Shown here piece after piece: positions 37,348 to 47,890 of a stretch of 64,000 nt of DNA. Source of the stretch: Tausonia pullulans (Eukaryota; Basidiomycota; Tremellomycetes; Cystofilobasidiales; Mrakiaceae). The position numbers were made by a program, and so were the translations under genes. The stretch covers positions 434,001-498,000 of the forward strand of contig OX637622.1 in the NCBI GenBank assembly GCA_951802195.1, read 5' to 3'. The notes below the pieces were generated by a model. The model worked only from the letters and a program-made list of their open reading frames with translations. It had not been told where the DNA came from and ran no database searches. Within the stretch, counting starts at the first letter, position 1; each line of letters begins with the position of its first letter.

Positions 37348-39614
37348 TCAAACCCCGAACCAGTTCTTAAGTACTCCCTTCGGGTCAACTCGTCTCTTGA
37401 TATCTCTTAACCTCTTAAGGTTCTCGCTCCCAAGGATCTCCACCGCCCTCTTATTCCTGTTGGCCGTAGCTTCAACGCCATCGTCGTCTCCCGAAGTCTT
37501 GCTGCTGGTATTGGCGAGCATCCTATCAAGGTTTGGGTACCCGCCGGCCCCGCCGTCCGAGGCAAAGACCTCGCGGGCCTGAGTGGCGATGGCGCGGGCG
37601 GCAGCGAGGCCCTTGGCGCCGAACTCAGGCTTGTACGTCACAATGGCGGCAACAAAAGTTTGCTGAGATAGATTGAAGGTTCGATCAGGATATGAGTAAA
37701 TTATTGTCGAGATTGAGGCAGGCGGGGAGACAGACGTACGTCAGGGCCGCGCTGGGCCAGTACGGAGTCCTTGACGAGACTCGCCTTACCCCATCCGTGG
37801 AACTGCAGCAGGCCGGGGGAAGTCACATCAGAGAGAGTCCTCTCCACTAGAAGAGCTGCTAAGAGCGCACCATGATCTCCTGATTCAGCTGAAGAAGGAC
37901 ATGAGCAAGAGGGGTAATTAGTCCGATTCAAACGGGGGGCCAACTTACCGCGGTGACAGATGAGTCGCGCAGTAGGTCGCTGTTGACGGCCATGTAGTTC
38001 TCGAACGTCTTCCGGATGACCTCGCCGGGTGGGCCAGAGTGGAAAGCGCTCGAGAAGTAGACGTGGACTTGTCAAGGCGAAGTAGCGAGGTCAGGATGCA
38101 AGCATACACCGAACAGAGAGACAACAGATCAGCAGGCTCACGGTTGCGCTCTAGATACGGGTGCATGAGCTCATTCATCTCCTCGAAAGGTACCTCAGCT
38201 ATAAGCTCGGGGTGGACAGTCTTCTGGGCGGCTGGGGATAAGGGGAGATGCAGTGGGGATCAGTGTACTTCAAGTTGTATTAGCTATCTGCACAGCGTGA
38301 GGAGGACAAGCTCACAGCTGAGGATATCCAGATGAACGGATTCAGCTTCATCTTTGGGGCCAATGTGAGTGGCTACCCAGGCAGCGACAGGGGTAGCATC
38401 AGGCTGGACGAGGAGGAACAGGCCGCCTGTGTCCTTGTTGCTGCGGACCTGGTTGAAGGCGAGGTCAGCGTCCAGTATTGGGCGAGAAAGATAAATAGAG
38501 ACAGAATCAGACCTTGAGAAAACGCTCGATCTTGGGGATCAGTTCGGGTACCTTGTCGGGAGCAAAGAAGCCCATCCCGATAGAGACGTTACGGGGGACT
38601 TCGTGGAGATTGAGCTGAAACTCGGTCACACATCCGAACGCCCCAGCCCCTCCTCCTGAGCGGTTGGTTAACATACATGCTTCGGCCAGTCAAGAGAGAT
38701 GCACTCGCCTCGAATGGCCCAGAGGAGGTCAGGGTCTTCCTGAAGACTATTGATGACACTCCCAGAAGGGAGGACGATGGTTCCTCCGATGATGTTATCG
38801 CACGAGAGACCGAAAAGGCCGGTGAGGTAGCCCATTCCTGTATGACAGACGAAGGGTCAGGCATTATGGTAAAATGAAGAAAGGAGGGACATGACTGACC
38901 GCCTCCGGTGACGAGTCTTTGTAGGAGCGAGGAGGGCAGGTCAAGAGCGGCGACGGCTTTCGTCAGGCAGGGCGCTCGAGCTCATCGTCGCGAAACTCAC
39001 CCTCCAACGCCCGTGTCGTTGAAGATGCCCGAAGGGGTCGCAAGGCCGTACTTGATGGCTTCTGCGTCGACCTGCTTCCAGATGCAGCCTCCGCCGACGT
39101 AGGCGATCTTCTTGGCCGGATCGACGTGAACGGTATTGAGATGGCGACTTAGGTCGATGACGATGCCGCCGTCGGTGCTCGACGCCTGCGCGATCGCCCG
39201 GTAAACAGGTTAATGGCAGACTGAGGGGAGGCATGAGACAGAAATCATATACCCCAGAAACCGAGTGGCCGCCACCACGGATGACAGGCTCGACGTTATG
39301 CTTGGTCGCCCAGCGGAACGCGAACGCCCCTTCTTCAGCCGAGCGTGGGAAGAAGACGACACCGGCAGGACGGATCGACGAGGCGAACCAACGGTTGAGG
39401 CTGGATTCATAGTTGGGCTTATCGGGTTGAACAATGGATGGGGAGAAAAAGGCGGAAGGACCGGTGACTGTCAGGTCGATGCCGCAGACGGGAAGCCGGA
39501 GAGCGAGGCGCTCGAGACACAGGCGGTCGTACTCACCGAGTTCGGGAGGAGGAAATCGTAGCCCTCCAGTTCTTCGAGTGCCTCTTTAGGGATGAGGTAG
39601 TGGTGTGGGCTCAT
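37348..39614 (-). CDS. FAD-linked oxidoreductase (BBE-like / FAD_binding_4)
   Basis: About 480 residues in eight or more exons. The ATG at 39614 gives MSPHHYLIPKEALEELEGYD. The FAD domain follows: YESSLNRWFASSIRPAGVVFF, VEPVIRGGGHSVSG (the His that normally carries the 8-alpha-histidyl FAD link), GGIVIDLSRHLNTVHVDP, KIAYVGGGCIWKQVDAEAI, YGLATPSGIFNDTGVGG, then a small exon LVTGGG joined to MGYLTGLFGLSCDNIIGGT, and DLLWAIRG. The position of the second covalent Cys of plant BBE is not Cys here, so FAD is probably attached once. The C-terminal BBE region ends KGVLKNWFGV, stop 37350-37348. No signal peptide is evident. The substrate is unknown; such enzymes oxidise sugars or specialised metabolites. 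Confidence 0.88.
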
Positions 39615-42322
39615 GTGTGTGGTGTTTGAGGTGTGGAAAGAGATGGGGAGGCGAAATGTGGTTGGGTGGAGATCGTTGAAGGTGAAGGAACAAGGAGTGC
39701 GGCCCGCGCCCGCTCCTGTCGAATCGGCGGGAAGGAAGCACAGCCGAGTGTTCAATTTCACAGTAGAGAAACTACTTCGAATGAACTGAGAGCTGAAATA
39801 TGGGATCCGTACCAGGCAGAGGAGGGGTCGGAGTTGTGAAGGAAGGGACGGATAGAAGAAAGAGGATAGCAACTGTGCGCTTCCCTAACGGATCGCTGTT
39901 GGGTGGATCGCCCTAACATGATGTCGCCTGCAAAGGGACCGGTCATGTGCAAGGAGGTAAGGAAAAGAACCATCGTGATACCAAATACTCAATTTCACGT
40001 GATGATCGCCAGATGGCGGGAGGGGTGGCGGTTCGGACTTGGACGGCGCGCGTTCCTTGAAGGTGATGTTGAAGGTGACGGACGCCATCCGAGTTTAGAC
40101 CTGTGCATGATCTTGCCTTTGTCCCCTTCTCCGTAGCCCCTTGTCCTCGCCCGATCTGAGCCGCGCTATCAGTTTGGCCACTTCCTCCGCTAGCTTTCTC
40201 CCTCACGGTTACAGAAAAGTCGTCTAGACTCTGAGGGAGAATTCTCTTAGGTTCCTCTTCTCTCTTCTTCTCGCGTCCTTGCCTTGATCTCTTACGTGGC
40301 TCATCCCTCTCATCCCGGCCACGGACCATAACGGCATGTAGCCCCATAGTTGCTGGTTGTTGGTTCTTCGGAAGGGTGCATGTCGAAACTCAGCACAAAA
40401 TTGATGGCTTCCAGACAAAGCCCGAAGACGAGCGGTACAGAGAGTGTGGCGGGCCAGCTGCAGGTCATTCCCACACTCAAGACAGGACACGATTTGTGAG
40501 GGCCAACCGCTCACGGTTCTCTGATCATCATCTATCCTCTGGCCACCAACCCGGCCGCCCGCCAACAGGCTTCCTCTCCCGCAGCTCCCACTCGAGGTCG
40601 TCAGCCACTTCATCTTCTACCTTTGATCTCATCGCCAACCCCTCAAAAGAAGGATGAACGGGACCTTCATGAAATATACCTAGACGGTGTTCTACGCGGT
40701 CTAGCTCGGCATTGAGGAGGCTGTTGAGGAAGAGTAAGGCCGCTATGTCCGTCGCCTTCTCAACTTTTTCACCCTACAGTCAATATGAGCAGACAGTTTA
40801 AAGTCTCTCTTCACTTCTGCCCTTCCTTGCCATTTTCTGTGATGATGTGGCATTCATTGACGGTCGGCGTCTGTCATTCTTGCGAGGTGAATGTGTGACG
40901 AAGGTCTCGAGGTTCTCGTTTCGATCTCTCCTTCGGGAGAATGCGCGAACGCCGGGATATCAGTCAATCTATTCGGGTCCGGTCCAAAGAATCATTGACT
41001 TGTGGTCTCCCTCCAGGCGCTGGATATGGGGCTCCATCTGGTTGGTTCTTTGCTGAATCGAATGGGTCATATGACTGTCGAAGCGGGAGCGGAGAGATCT
41101 CCAAGGCCTGATATGATAGGGTGAGTCGTTGGCATTTGCTCCTGTGCCTCTTCGGTTGCGCCGTCGTTATGGCGAAGTACCCACTGTCCTTCGATCTCCC
41201 AAAATGTTTAAGAACGGTGTTTATGCTTACATCGTTTAAAAGTGGTGCGGTAAAAGACACTAGGTCAGACTGCAAGATATCCGATAGAATGAGACTTGAT
41301 AGCCAACGGCAAAAAAGGGGCGCGAACCTGACATCAGGACTGAGCTGTAACCGAAGCATCGCGATGGCTCTATGCAGCGTCTCCTGACCCCCCGCCACCT
41401 CGGCCCGATTTGCTCCCGCAAGTTGGCCCTCTTCCCCTCTCCCTCTTGTTGCATCGCGTGCAAGTGTCTCTCGTCGACACGGTTAAGCAGTGAGTCAGCC
41501 CCTTGGTCTCTATCTCATTCGAACACCTACTCTTCTGTTCCCGCACGTAGGAATTGCTCAGGTTTTGGTGTACTTCTGATCATCTGTCATAAAGCTAGCT
41601 CTCCATTCATGTCTTGATGTCCCTCGTGGTTACTTCAGTAAGCTCTGTGCTGGCCGTATTCCTGAGCTGTCTTGATGAGACAAATTCTTGAAGCGATGAA
41701 ACCGTGACCGGGTCACGACTGCGAAGCTGAGCCTCAGGGTCGAGTGCAGGCAATCTGGGGTGGGGGGAGGTCGATGAGAATGATTGAGGGTGCAGGAGGC
41801 CAACGGTGGAGTAGAACAGGTTCATTCGCGTCTTGAGTTTCTAGGGGATATTATAGCTGTGGGGGAGTTGGATGAGCAATCGATCAGGAAGAGGGCGGGC
41901 AGGAATGAGCGGGGACGATATGGAGAGGAAACACATTCGAGGTATTACTACCTGGGAATATAATCCCCATAGCCAGGGTTTGCCAGGCAATGCTATGTGC
42001 TTGGCACTCGAGGATGATACACGGAAAGGGCGAAGTGACCGTCGACGCCACCCTCTCTCTCTCCCTTGCCCAACGGCCAAGGGATCCTTGTTCTCCCTCG
42101 ACGCCGGGTCCACTCCCCAATCAGCACACATTGAACACATCCACCCCAGCGCTGCCTATGTGCAGCCAGAGTCTCAGTCTGGGCCGTCGCTCAGTCCCCA
42201 GGCGATCGTTTATGGGCAGAGAGACGGACCTCAGCCAAAGAACAAGACTCGCTTGCGATGGATCCCAGAATGTGCATCCATGGATGTCCATGAATGTTTG
42301 ACAAACCAGACCAAAAAGAGAC
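39615..42322. other. 2.7-kb gene-poor region with a second F-box-like scrap
   Basis: A plus-strand stretch at about 40570-40620 reads RLPLPQLPLEVVSHFIFYL then stops, resembling the F-box start at 35970. A minus-strand ORF (40347-39943) is charged and Gly-rich without a domain. I see no supported gene, tRNA or repeat elsewhere. Base composition is less GC-rich than in the flanking genes. Confidence 0.4.
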
Positions 42323-42420
42323 AGTTTGATACAAGATTTGAACTAGTGACCTACAGAGAACAGCCTGTGCCATTGATGGCACGCTTGCAATCTGTTGCTC
42401 TACCCCTGAGCTAATCAAAC
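42323..42420 (-). tRNA. tRNA-Cys(GCA) with 26-nt intron, copy 1
   Basis: Acceptor GTTTGAT pairs with ATCAAAC; discriminator T at 42323. D arm GCTC/GAGC, anticodon stem ACAGA/TCTGT, loop TTGCAA|C with anticodon GCA. A 26-nt intron sits between positions 37 and 38. The T stem ACTAG/CTTGT has one T-T mismatch at its third pair, shared with the second copy at 44144. Confidence 0.9.
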
Positions 42421-42820
42421 GATCCGCGACTGGGCGGATGAGACACAACGTCCCCCAGCCGTCACCTGGCTCTGTCGATCCCTGGCTCCCTCCGCATTTC
42501 CTTAATCCATATACAACAAGCGTTACCCATGGACATGCTACGCTTTCTAATGGGCAATGGACCTATGGGAACACCCCGAGGGACCGTCACTTCCTTGGTG
42601 TCAGGGCTTCAACCCATCGCTTGCAGTAAAGTCAGGTGTTGGTTGTCTCCTTGGGCTCCATCATCCACACTACGGCCCCGCAGGGAGCGTACTACGGCTA
42701 CCCCTTGTCTCGTCGAGCACGTCGGGTACTTCCTTGGGCTCACAGTTGATTGGGACGTGATCTGCTGCGGAGAGTAGGATGGCGGGTGGCAAGCGGTGAC
42801 ACCGAGCTTCGGCACGGGAC
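42421..42820. other. spacer, nothing seen
   Basis: 400 bases between tRNA-Cys and the first tRNA-Arg. No gene or repeat was recognised; the last 20 bases belong to the duplicated tRNA-Arg unit. Confidence 0.45.
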
Positions 42821-42893
42821 GGTCCATTGGCCCAGTTGGTAAGGCGTGCCCTTCCTAAGGGTAAGATCGGCGGTTCGAACCCGTCATGGATCT
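42821..42893 (+). tRNA. tRNA-Arg(CCT), copy 1
   Basis: 73 nt, no intron. Acceptor GGTCCAT/ATGGATC (one G-T), D arm GCC/GGC, anticodon stem TGCCC/GGGTA, loop TTCCTAA with anticodon CCT at 42854-42856. T arm GGCGG/CCGTC with loop TTCGAAC. It reads AGG codons. Confidence 0.93.
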
Positions 42894-42931
42894 AGCGGTT
42901 ATCTTTTGGCCAGGGAGGGAAGAGCGGCGAC

Positions 42932-43120
42932 AGAGGCAAGGGAGCCAAGGGAGCCAAGGGAGCCAAGGGAGCCAAGGGAGCCAAGGGAGCCAAGGGAGCC
43001 AAGGGAGCCAAGGGAGCCAAGGGAGCCAAGGGAGCGAAGGGAGCGAAGGGAGCGAAGGGAGCGAAGGGAGCGAAGGGAGCGAAGGGAGCGAAGGGAGCGA
43101 AGGGAGCGAAGGGAGGCAAG
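42932..43120. repeat. 9-bp minisatellite in two homogenised blocks
   Basis: Ten units of GGAGCCAAG (42941-43030) are followed without a break by nine units of GGAGCGAAG (43031-43111), with single variant units at each edge (AGAGGCAAG, GGAGGCAAG). Because the unit is a multiple of three, it is open in all frames and makes spurious repetitive ORFs. It begins 39 bp after tRNA-Arg. Confidence 0.97.
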
Positions 43121-43381
43121 AGACGGCCGCGGATGGATGGGCGAGATACCGAAGAGTGATGGTGGCTGATGGGAGCGCGCGACGGTCTTGACGTGAACAC
43201 TGTCCACATACAGGTATCTGCGCTCTGTTCCAGACTGCCGGCCACTAACGTGAGCGCGCGTAGCCTCCCAGCCGGTCCACTGCTCGCTATCAGCTGCCTG
43301 GTATCTTTTGTCTGGCTCTCCAGTCTGCCTGTGCCTGTCGCGCACTCGGTCCAGCGACGACACCGAGCTTCGGCACGGGAC

Positions 43382-43454
43382 GGTCCATTGGCCCAGTTGG
43401 TAAGGCGTGCCCTTCCTAAGGGTAAGATCGGCGGTTCGAACCCGTCATGGATCT
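43382..43454 (+). tRNA. tRNA-Arg(CCT), copy 2
   Basis: Identical over all 73 nt to the copy at 42821; anticodon CCT at 43415-43417. It is part of the duplicated unit. Confidence 0.93.
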
Positions 43455-43833
43455 AGTGGTTATCTTTTTGGCCGGCCAGAGAGGAAAGAGAGGAAAGAGA
43501 GAAAAGAGAGGCGACAGAGGCAAGGGAGGCAAGAGAGGGGGGAAGAGACGACAGAGACGACAGAGATGGCCGCGGATGGATGAGCGAGATGTCGAGAGCA
43601 CTGGTAGTGAGTGCTTGGAGTTGACGAAAGCGCGCGACGACAACACAGCGGGGGGACCACATTGGGTTCTGGAGTGGTATGGCATTTCTGACCCTGGCAC
43701 GATGCTGAGACAGGGCTGACTGACCGCGAAAGGACTAAGTGGGGACAATCTGGGCGAGCGGCTTCTCTGCCGGGGTGGGGTGGCACTGGGCTGGGCGACG
43801 GCATGAACAGAGGACCGTCAATCGGTCTGGGTC
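43455..43833. other. spacer with purine-rich imperfect repeats
   Basis: About 43480-43565 is an imperfect AG-rich array (GGAAAGAGA and GAGACGACA units). The rest holds no gene or RNA that I can see. Confidence 0.6.
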
Positions 43834-43935
43834 GCCCTGCTAGCTCAATCGGTAGAGCGTCAGACTCTTAGCAGGTGTTCAACATTCACTTACAAGGTGA
43901 TCTGAAGGTTGGGGGTTCGACCCCCCCGTGGGGCT
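43834..43935 (+). tRNA. tRNA-Lys(CTT) with 29-nt intron
   Basis: Acceptor GCCCTGC/GTGGGGC (one T-G and one G-T), discriminator T at 43935. D arm GCTC/GAGC, anticodon stem TCAGA/TCTGA, loop CTCTTA|A with anticodon CTT at 43867-43869. The intron 43871-43899 is at 37/38. T arm GGGGG/CCCCC with TTCGACC loop. Confidence 0.92.
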
Positions 43936-44143
43936 AAAGTAATCTTTTGGCGGGCTCTGCCAGGGTCCAGCAGGGGTCCAGTAGGGGTCCACCTTGGATG
44001 GGCGCTGTGTAGTGGCATTTGAGCAGGCGAGGGAAGGACGCGCGCTTGTTCGGCGGGGCATGACAATCCGGTGGCGGAGATGGCGGTCTAGCTGTGGTGA
44101 ACGGGTGAACAAGTGGGATGTCATTGGCGCCGTTGGAGCGCAA

Positions 44144-44241
44144 GTTTGATTAGCTCAGGGGTAGAGCAACAGATTGCAAGCGTGTCATCAGTGGCACAGG
44201 CTGTTCTCTGTAGGTCACTAGTTCAAATCTTGTATCAAACT
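44144..44241 (+). tRNA. tRNA-Cys(GCA) with 26-nt intron, copy 2
   Basis: Mature parts are identical to the minus-strand copy at 42323-42420. The intron (44180-44205) differs at two positions. Anticodon GCA at 44176-44178. It keeps the T-T mismatch (44219 against 44231) in the T stem. Confidence 0.91.
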
Positions 44242-44659
44242 GTCTTCCTTTTTGCCCGGCGTTTTTCTTTTCTCCCGATCGACGTTGGATCGGTGCATAT
44301 GCAGGCCATCTGGCAGGGCCGAGGGTTCTCCTCTCCCATTTTTCTCCAACCTCTCTCCACTTTGCTCGAGTTGGATCGTCGCTGAGCGGGCGGTGGTGGA
44401 GGGGATCTCTGGCTGTGCCTGGCGGTGTGATGGTGCGATTACCTGCCACCGCAATGATCTTCCTCCTTCGCGCGCGACCCCCAGCCGGCACGAAGCTCGC
44501 CTTTGCTGAGACGTCAGCTAGGTCGGTGCTCCAGGCACGGCACAGCTGGACACGCTCGTCTCCCTGTCACCTCAGCTTGGCCAGTCCAGACAAACGAGAC
44601 GGGAGGTGTGGCAACCATGGACGGGCAAAAGAGACGTGTCCGCTGATCGCAGGCACTAA
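44242..44659. other. spacer, nothing seen
   Basis: 418 bases between tRNA-Cys (+) and tRNA-Thr (-). No gene or repeat was recognised; a T-rich tract directly after tRNA-Cys (about 44246-44273) would suit Pol III termination. Confidence 0.5.
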
Positions 44660-44732
44660 AGCTTCCTAGCCGAATCGAACGACTGACCTCATCATTACTA
44701 GTGACGTGTTATAGCCCCTAAACCAAGGAAGC
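44660..44732 (-). tRNA. tRNA-Thr(AGT)
   Basis: 73 nt, no intron. Acceptor GCTTCCT/AGGAAGC, anticodon stem CGTCA/TGATG, loop CTAGTAA with anticodon AGT (44699-44697). T arm AGTCG/CGGCT with TTCGATT loop. Confidence 0.92.
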
Positions 44733-44804
44733 GATGGCTCTATGGCCGCTGTGAACGGGTACGCACGTGGCCGCCCATCGCCCCACCCGGTTTGTCGTCT
44801 TCGG

Positions 44805-44894
44805 GGGGAGGAAGGGGAGGAAGGGGAGGAAGGGGAGGAAGGGGAGGAAGGGGAGGAAGGGGAGGAAGGGGAGGAAGGGGAGGAAGGGGAGGAA
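44805..44894. repeat. 9-bp minisatellite, ten units
   Basis: Ten perfect tandem units of GGGGAGGAA, starting 72 bp beyond the 5' end of tRNA-Thr. The repeat makes a false Leu-Pro-Pro ORF on the minus strand. Confidence 0.97.
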
Positions 44895-45404
44895 GGGGGA
44901 GACGGAGGCTGATGTCGTCGGCAGCTGAGGCGGCTGGCGGAGGTAGGTTGTGACCTGGTGCTCGGGCTGGTTCGGTGGTGGTGGTGGTGTTGCCTGTGCT
45001 GGATGATTGGATCGTGATTGGGGTGGCGGTGGTTGTGGGGGTGCGTCCCTGGTGCTTCATGTGGACTCCCTTTTCGTTTTCCTTCCCCCCAGCGCTCCTC
45101 TCTCTCCCTCTCCCCCCTACATTTTCGGTGTACAGAAATGTCGACCCAAGCCTCCCTCCCCCCTACCCCAACTCAAAAGGAGATCGATCTACAGGAGGCC
45201 GGCGCTGTAGAAACTGTGACTCTGCGGCAACTCCTTTCAACGCATCCGACGTTATGGGTTGGTTTTGTTTCAGGTTTTGTTTTTGTAGTGGTATTGTACT
45301 CGACCATGGAACACCCGTAGAGGACGGCATGGCAAGGGGGCGGAGAGAGATGTGCTTTCGACTCGTGGAGCGCGTACAGCAGCCGGGATTTAATCAATCT
45401 ATCT
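44895..45404. other. spacer before tRNA-Phe
   Basis: 510 bases; GT-rich at about 44970-45060, then CT-rich. Three overlapping + ORFs of 67-154 codons lack domains. No gene is called. Confidence 0.45.
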
Positions 45405-45477
45405 GCCTCGATAGCTCATCTGGTAGAGCGTACGCCTGAAGAGCGTAAGGTGGCCTGTTCGAGCCAGGCTCGAGGCA
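45405..45477 (+). tRNA. tRNA-Phe(GAA)
   Basis: 73 nt, no intron. Acceptor GCCTCGA/TCGAGGC, D arm GCTC/GAGC, anticodon stem TACGC/GCGTA, loop CTGAAGA with anticodon GAA at 45438-45440. T arm GCCTG/CAGGC with TTCGAGC loop; discriminator A. Confidence 0.94.
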
Positions 45478-45836
45478 TGTATTTTGCCAAATTTTCATCC
45501 GTCGCTCGAGGTGGGCAAGCGCGGGGAGTTCAAAGTGACACCACCACCTTGCGAGGATCTACGCACGATCAGAGTGATCTCCCCACGGCGCGCTGGCTTG
45601 CGCGCGCCCCTCTCAGGCTCATATCTTGACAAGCGGATCAACGTCTAGTGATTTCCCCGACCTCCACTCCAAGTAAGCTTGCTGGTTCTTTCCCCGTAAG
45701 GTTTCTCCGACAACGGCGTCACGACACAGCATGCCAAGCCAAGTAAGACACAAGTGAACGTCCAGAACCGCATCTAGGATCTATCGCTACATGTTTGTGC
45801 AAATCATCCGCCTATGATCCTCCCTCCCTTGAAATA
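45478..45836. other. spacer, nothing seen
   Basis: 359 bases between tRNA-Phe and the 3' end of the arrestin gene, probably including its 3' UTR. Confidence 0.45.
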
Positions 45837-47890
45837 TCAGAACAGGCGCACCCCCTCATCAAAGCCTGAACCCTCCTTTCCATCGACGACGTCCATCCCG
45901 ACGGCTTCGTAGTAGCTCGGCGGGAAGGCGGCGTCTGCGCTGGCGTCCGTCGTCTTCTCTGCCTCGGCAAAGCCCTCGTTGACCTGCGACGAGAGACTGA
46001 GCGAGACAAAATCATCGACGTCGTGCGTGCTAGTGATGAGCCCTCGGAGGGGGATCTTGACGCCAAGGAAGTACTGTTGTCGAGGCAGGCGGCAGGGTGT
46101 GGCGTCAGTCAGCCCAGCGCTCTTCGGTCGTCGGACGTTGACCAGCAGGCCCACAACTCACATCGCACCCCAACGCCCCGCCACTTCCCCTCTGTCCAAA
46201 CGCCGTGTTCCCATACTTCCCCACCCCAGGCCCCGCCGCTTTGGCCCCCCAACTTCCGTCCTCATCCTTCCCGAAACTAGGGACGACCCCCCGACCCTCG
46301 AACCGCATCTCCCCGACGACGACGATATCGAACCCCCACCTCCCTCCTCCTCCCCCTTCCCGTTCGCGGTACGTGCATTCCCCGCGCCAGATCCTCCGCT
46401 CCCCATGGAAATCGACGACCTGGCTCCGCTCGCACGGCTGGAGGAGTGTCTGGCCCGCCTCCTGTGCGCGGGTGAGGACCGAACGCCAGAGCGTGAACTG
46501 GGGGAGCGAGTCCTGGACGGGGTCGAGCTGTTGCTGTTTGAGGAGGCTGGCTGGTGCGGGGCTGGATGGCGAGTCGGCGAGCGGACCGAGGATTGTGAGA
46601 CGGAGGACGTAGGGGATCGAGTGGGCTATAGGGTAGGATGGGAGCGCGGGGAGAGTGAGAGAGAGGGTGGAGAGGAGGGTGGAAGTGGACTTCTTTAGAA
46701 AATGGAAGGGGGTCGGACGGTAAGTCGCAGAGGTGGTGTGGGTACGCCAGGAAGGGGAGGAGAGAGATGGGAGGAGGTGGATGGGCAGCTGGGTGAGGGA
46801 GAAAGGAGGGAGGACGGAGGGGTCCGTTGGAGGGGAGACGAGGGTGGCTGGAACGGAGAACGGGGAGATGGTCGATGGAGGTGTATAGACTGAGAGAAGG
46901 AGGAAAGTCAAGTTCTGGTGCGATAGATAGAGGACGAGAGAATCATCGCGCAGGCACGCACCAAAGGGAAGGACGACACGCTCATTGATCGACACCCTCC
47001 CAGACTTGAATCCAGTGACCTTGATGTAGTCTACATAGACAGAGAGAAGACGTCAGGTTACCGCAACCCCTCTTTTAGCGGCACCTCGACTTACAGACAA
47101 CCCGCCCAACCTCTGTTCCCTCGATCGATGACTTCCCCACCATCGACCCCCCAATCCCCCTCCGCCCCGCATCAAAGCTCGGCGGGAGGATTTCCTCGTG
47201 GTCGTGCTGATCCTCAAGCGTCGGGAGGTGGAACGCCCAGGGTAGCCGCCGTTGCTCGCTTCCTTCTTCGGCGGGTGGCGCGGTGGCCGCCTTCGGCATC
47301 CGTCGCGGGCCGTCGTCGTCGTCGTCGTCGATGCATGCGTCCGCTCTTCCTCCGCCCGCCAAGGACCAGGTCGCCTCGTGCGGTGGCCAAAGGACGAGCT
47401 CCTCCTCGAGAAGCGTTGTCGTCTCGTAACGATGATCTGACGAGGGAGCCCGCTTTCATCCGTCAGTCCGGGCTGAAGCACTGCCCCCGATCCAGAACAC
47501 ACCATCCTTCGTTGCCCCTAGCCCATTCGCTTGCCCACCATGCCCCAGCTGCCTATAGGAGCATACGAGCACGCCCCTCAGCTTGACCGTCACCCTTTCC
47601 AGCACTGTTGCCGACGCGGTCGGGGAGAGGTGCACCACGCCGGAGAGCGTCGACCCGGCGGTGACGATTGTCGGTGGTGGGGAGTCGAACTCAACAGTCA
47701 GGAGGGGAGAGGAGGAGGAGAAGGCGCTGGCTAGGCTGGGAGAGGAGAGGGAGGAGGAAGGAGAGGAAGGAGAGGCGGAAGCGGAGGTAGAGGGGGAGGA
47801 CGAGGATGATGGGGGGCGACGAGCCAGGCTGAATCGGCGGAGCATGGTCGAGGAGTGGTCGTTGAAGGGAGGAGGGAGAGGCGGTGACAT
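45837..47890 (-). CDS. arrestin-domain protein with PPxY motif
   Basis: About 600 residues in several exons. The ATG at 47890 (or 47845, MLRRFSLARR) opens a Ser-rich leader. The arrestin N-domain follows: LTVEFDSPPPTIVTAGSTLSG, VVHLSPTASATVLERVTVKL and RGVLVCSY, spliced to YETTTLLEEELVLWPPHEA and LPWAFHLPTLEDQHDHEEIL. The C-domain includes ADYIKVTGFKSGRVSINERV near 47030, IPYVLRLTILGPLADSPSS, and an exon with YFLGVKIPLRGLITSTHDVD. Near the end, FPPSYYEA contains PPSY, the WW-domain ligand used by arrestin-related adaptors to bind Rsp5/Nedd4 ligases. The likely role is cargo selection for ubiquitin-driven endocytosis. Exon joints around 47100-47560 are not resolved. Stop 45839-45837. Confidence 0.83.

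Larger units (their letters stand above)
42801..43475. repeat. tandem duplication carrying tRNA-Arg
   Basis: The about 110-bp segment from GACACCGAGCTTCGGCACGG through the tRNA to GGTTATCTTTT is present at about 42798-42910 and again at about 43359-43471, 561 bp apart. The tRNA is identical in both. A second shared block, GGCCGCGGATGGATG followed by [GA]GCGAGAT, lies about 230 bp (43124) and about 115 bp (43569) downstream of the respective tRNAs. The space between is filled by the 9-bp minisatellite in copy 1 and by GGAAAGAGA-like purine repeats in copy 2. Confidence 0.9.

Noticed and set aside
42932-43120. CRISPR-like look of a regular array
   Set aside because: Units are contiguous 9-mers without spacers, in a eukaryotic genome; it is a minisatellite.
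42846-43363. Long repetitive ORFs (Arg-Glu-Pro, Gly-Ser-Gln, Leu-Ala-Pro) over the 9-bp array
   Set aside because: A 9-bp unit without a stop is open in most frames on both strands; there is no start context, domain or intron support.
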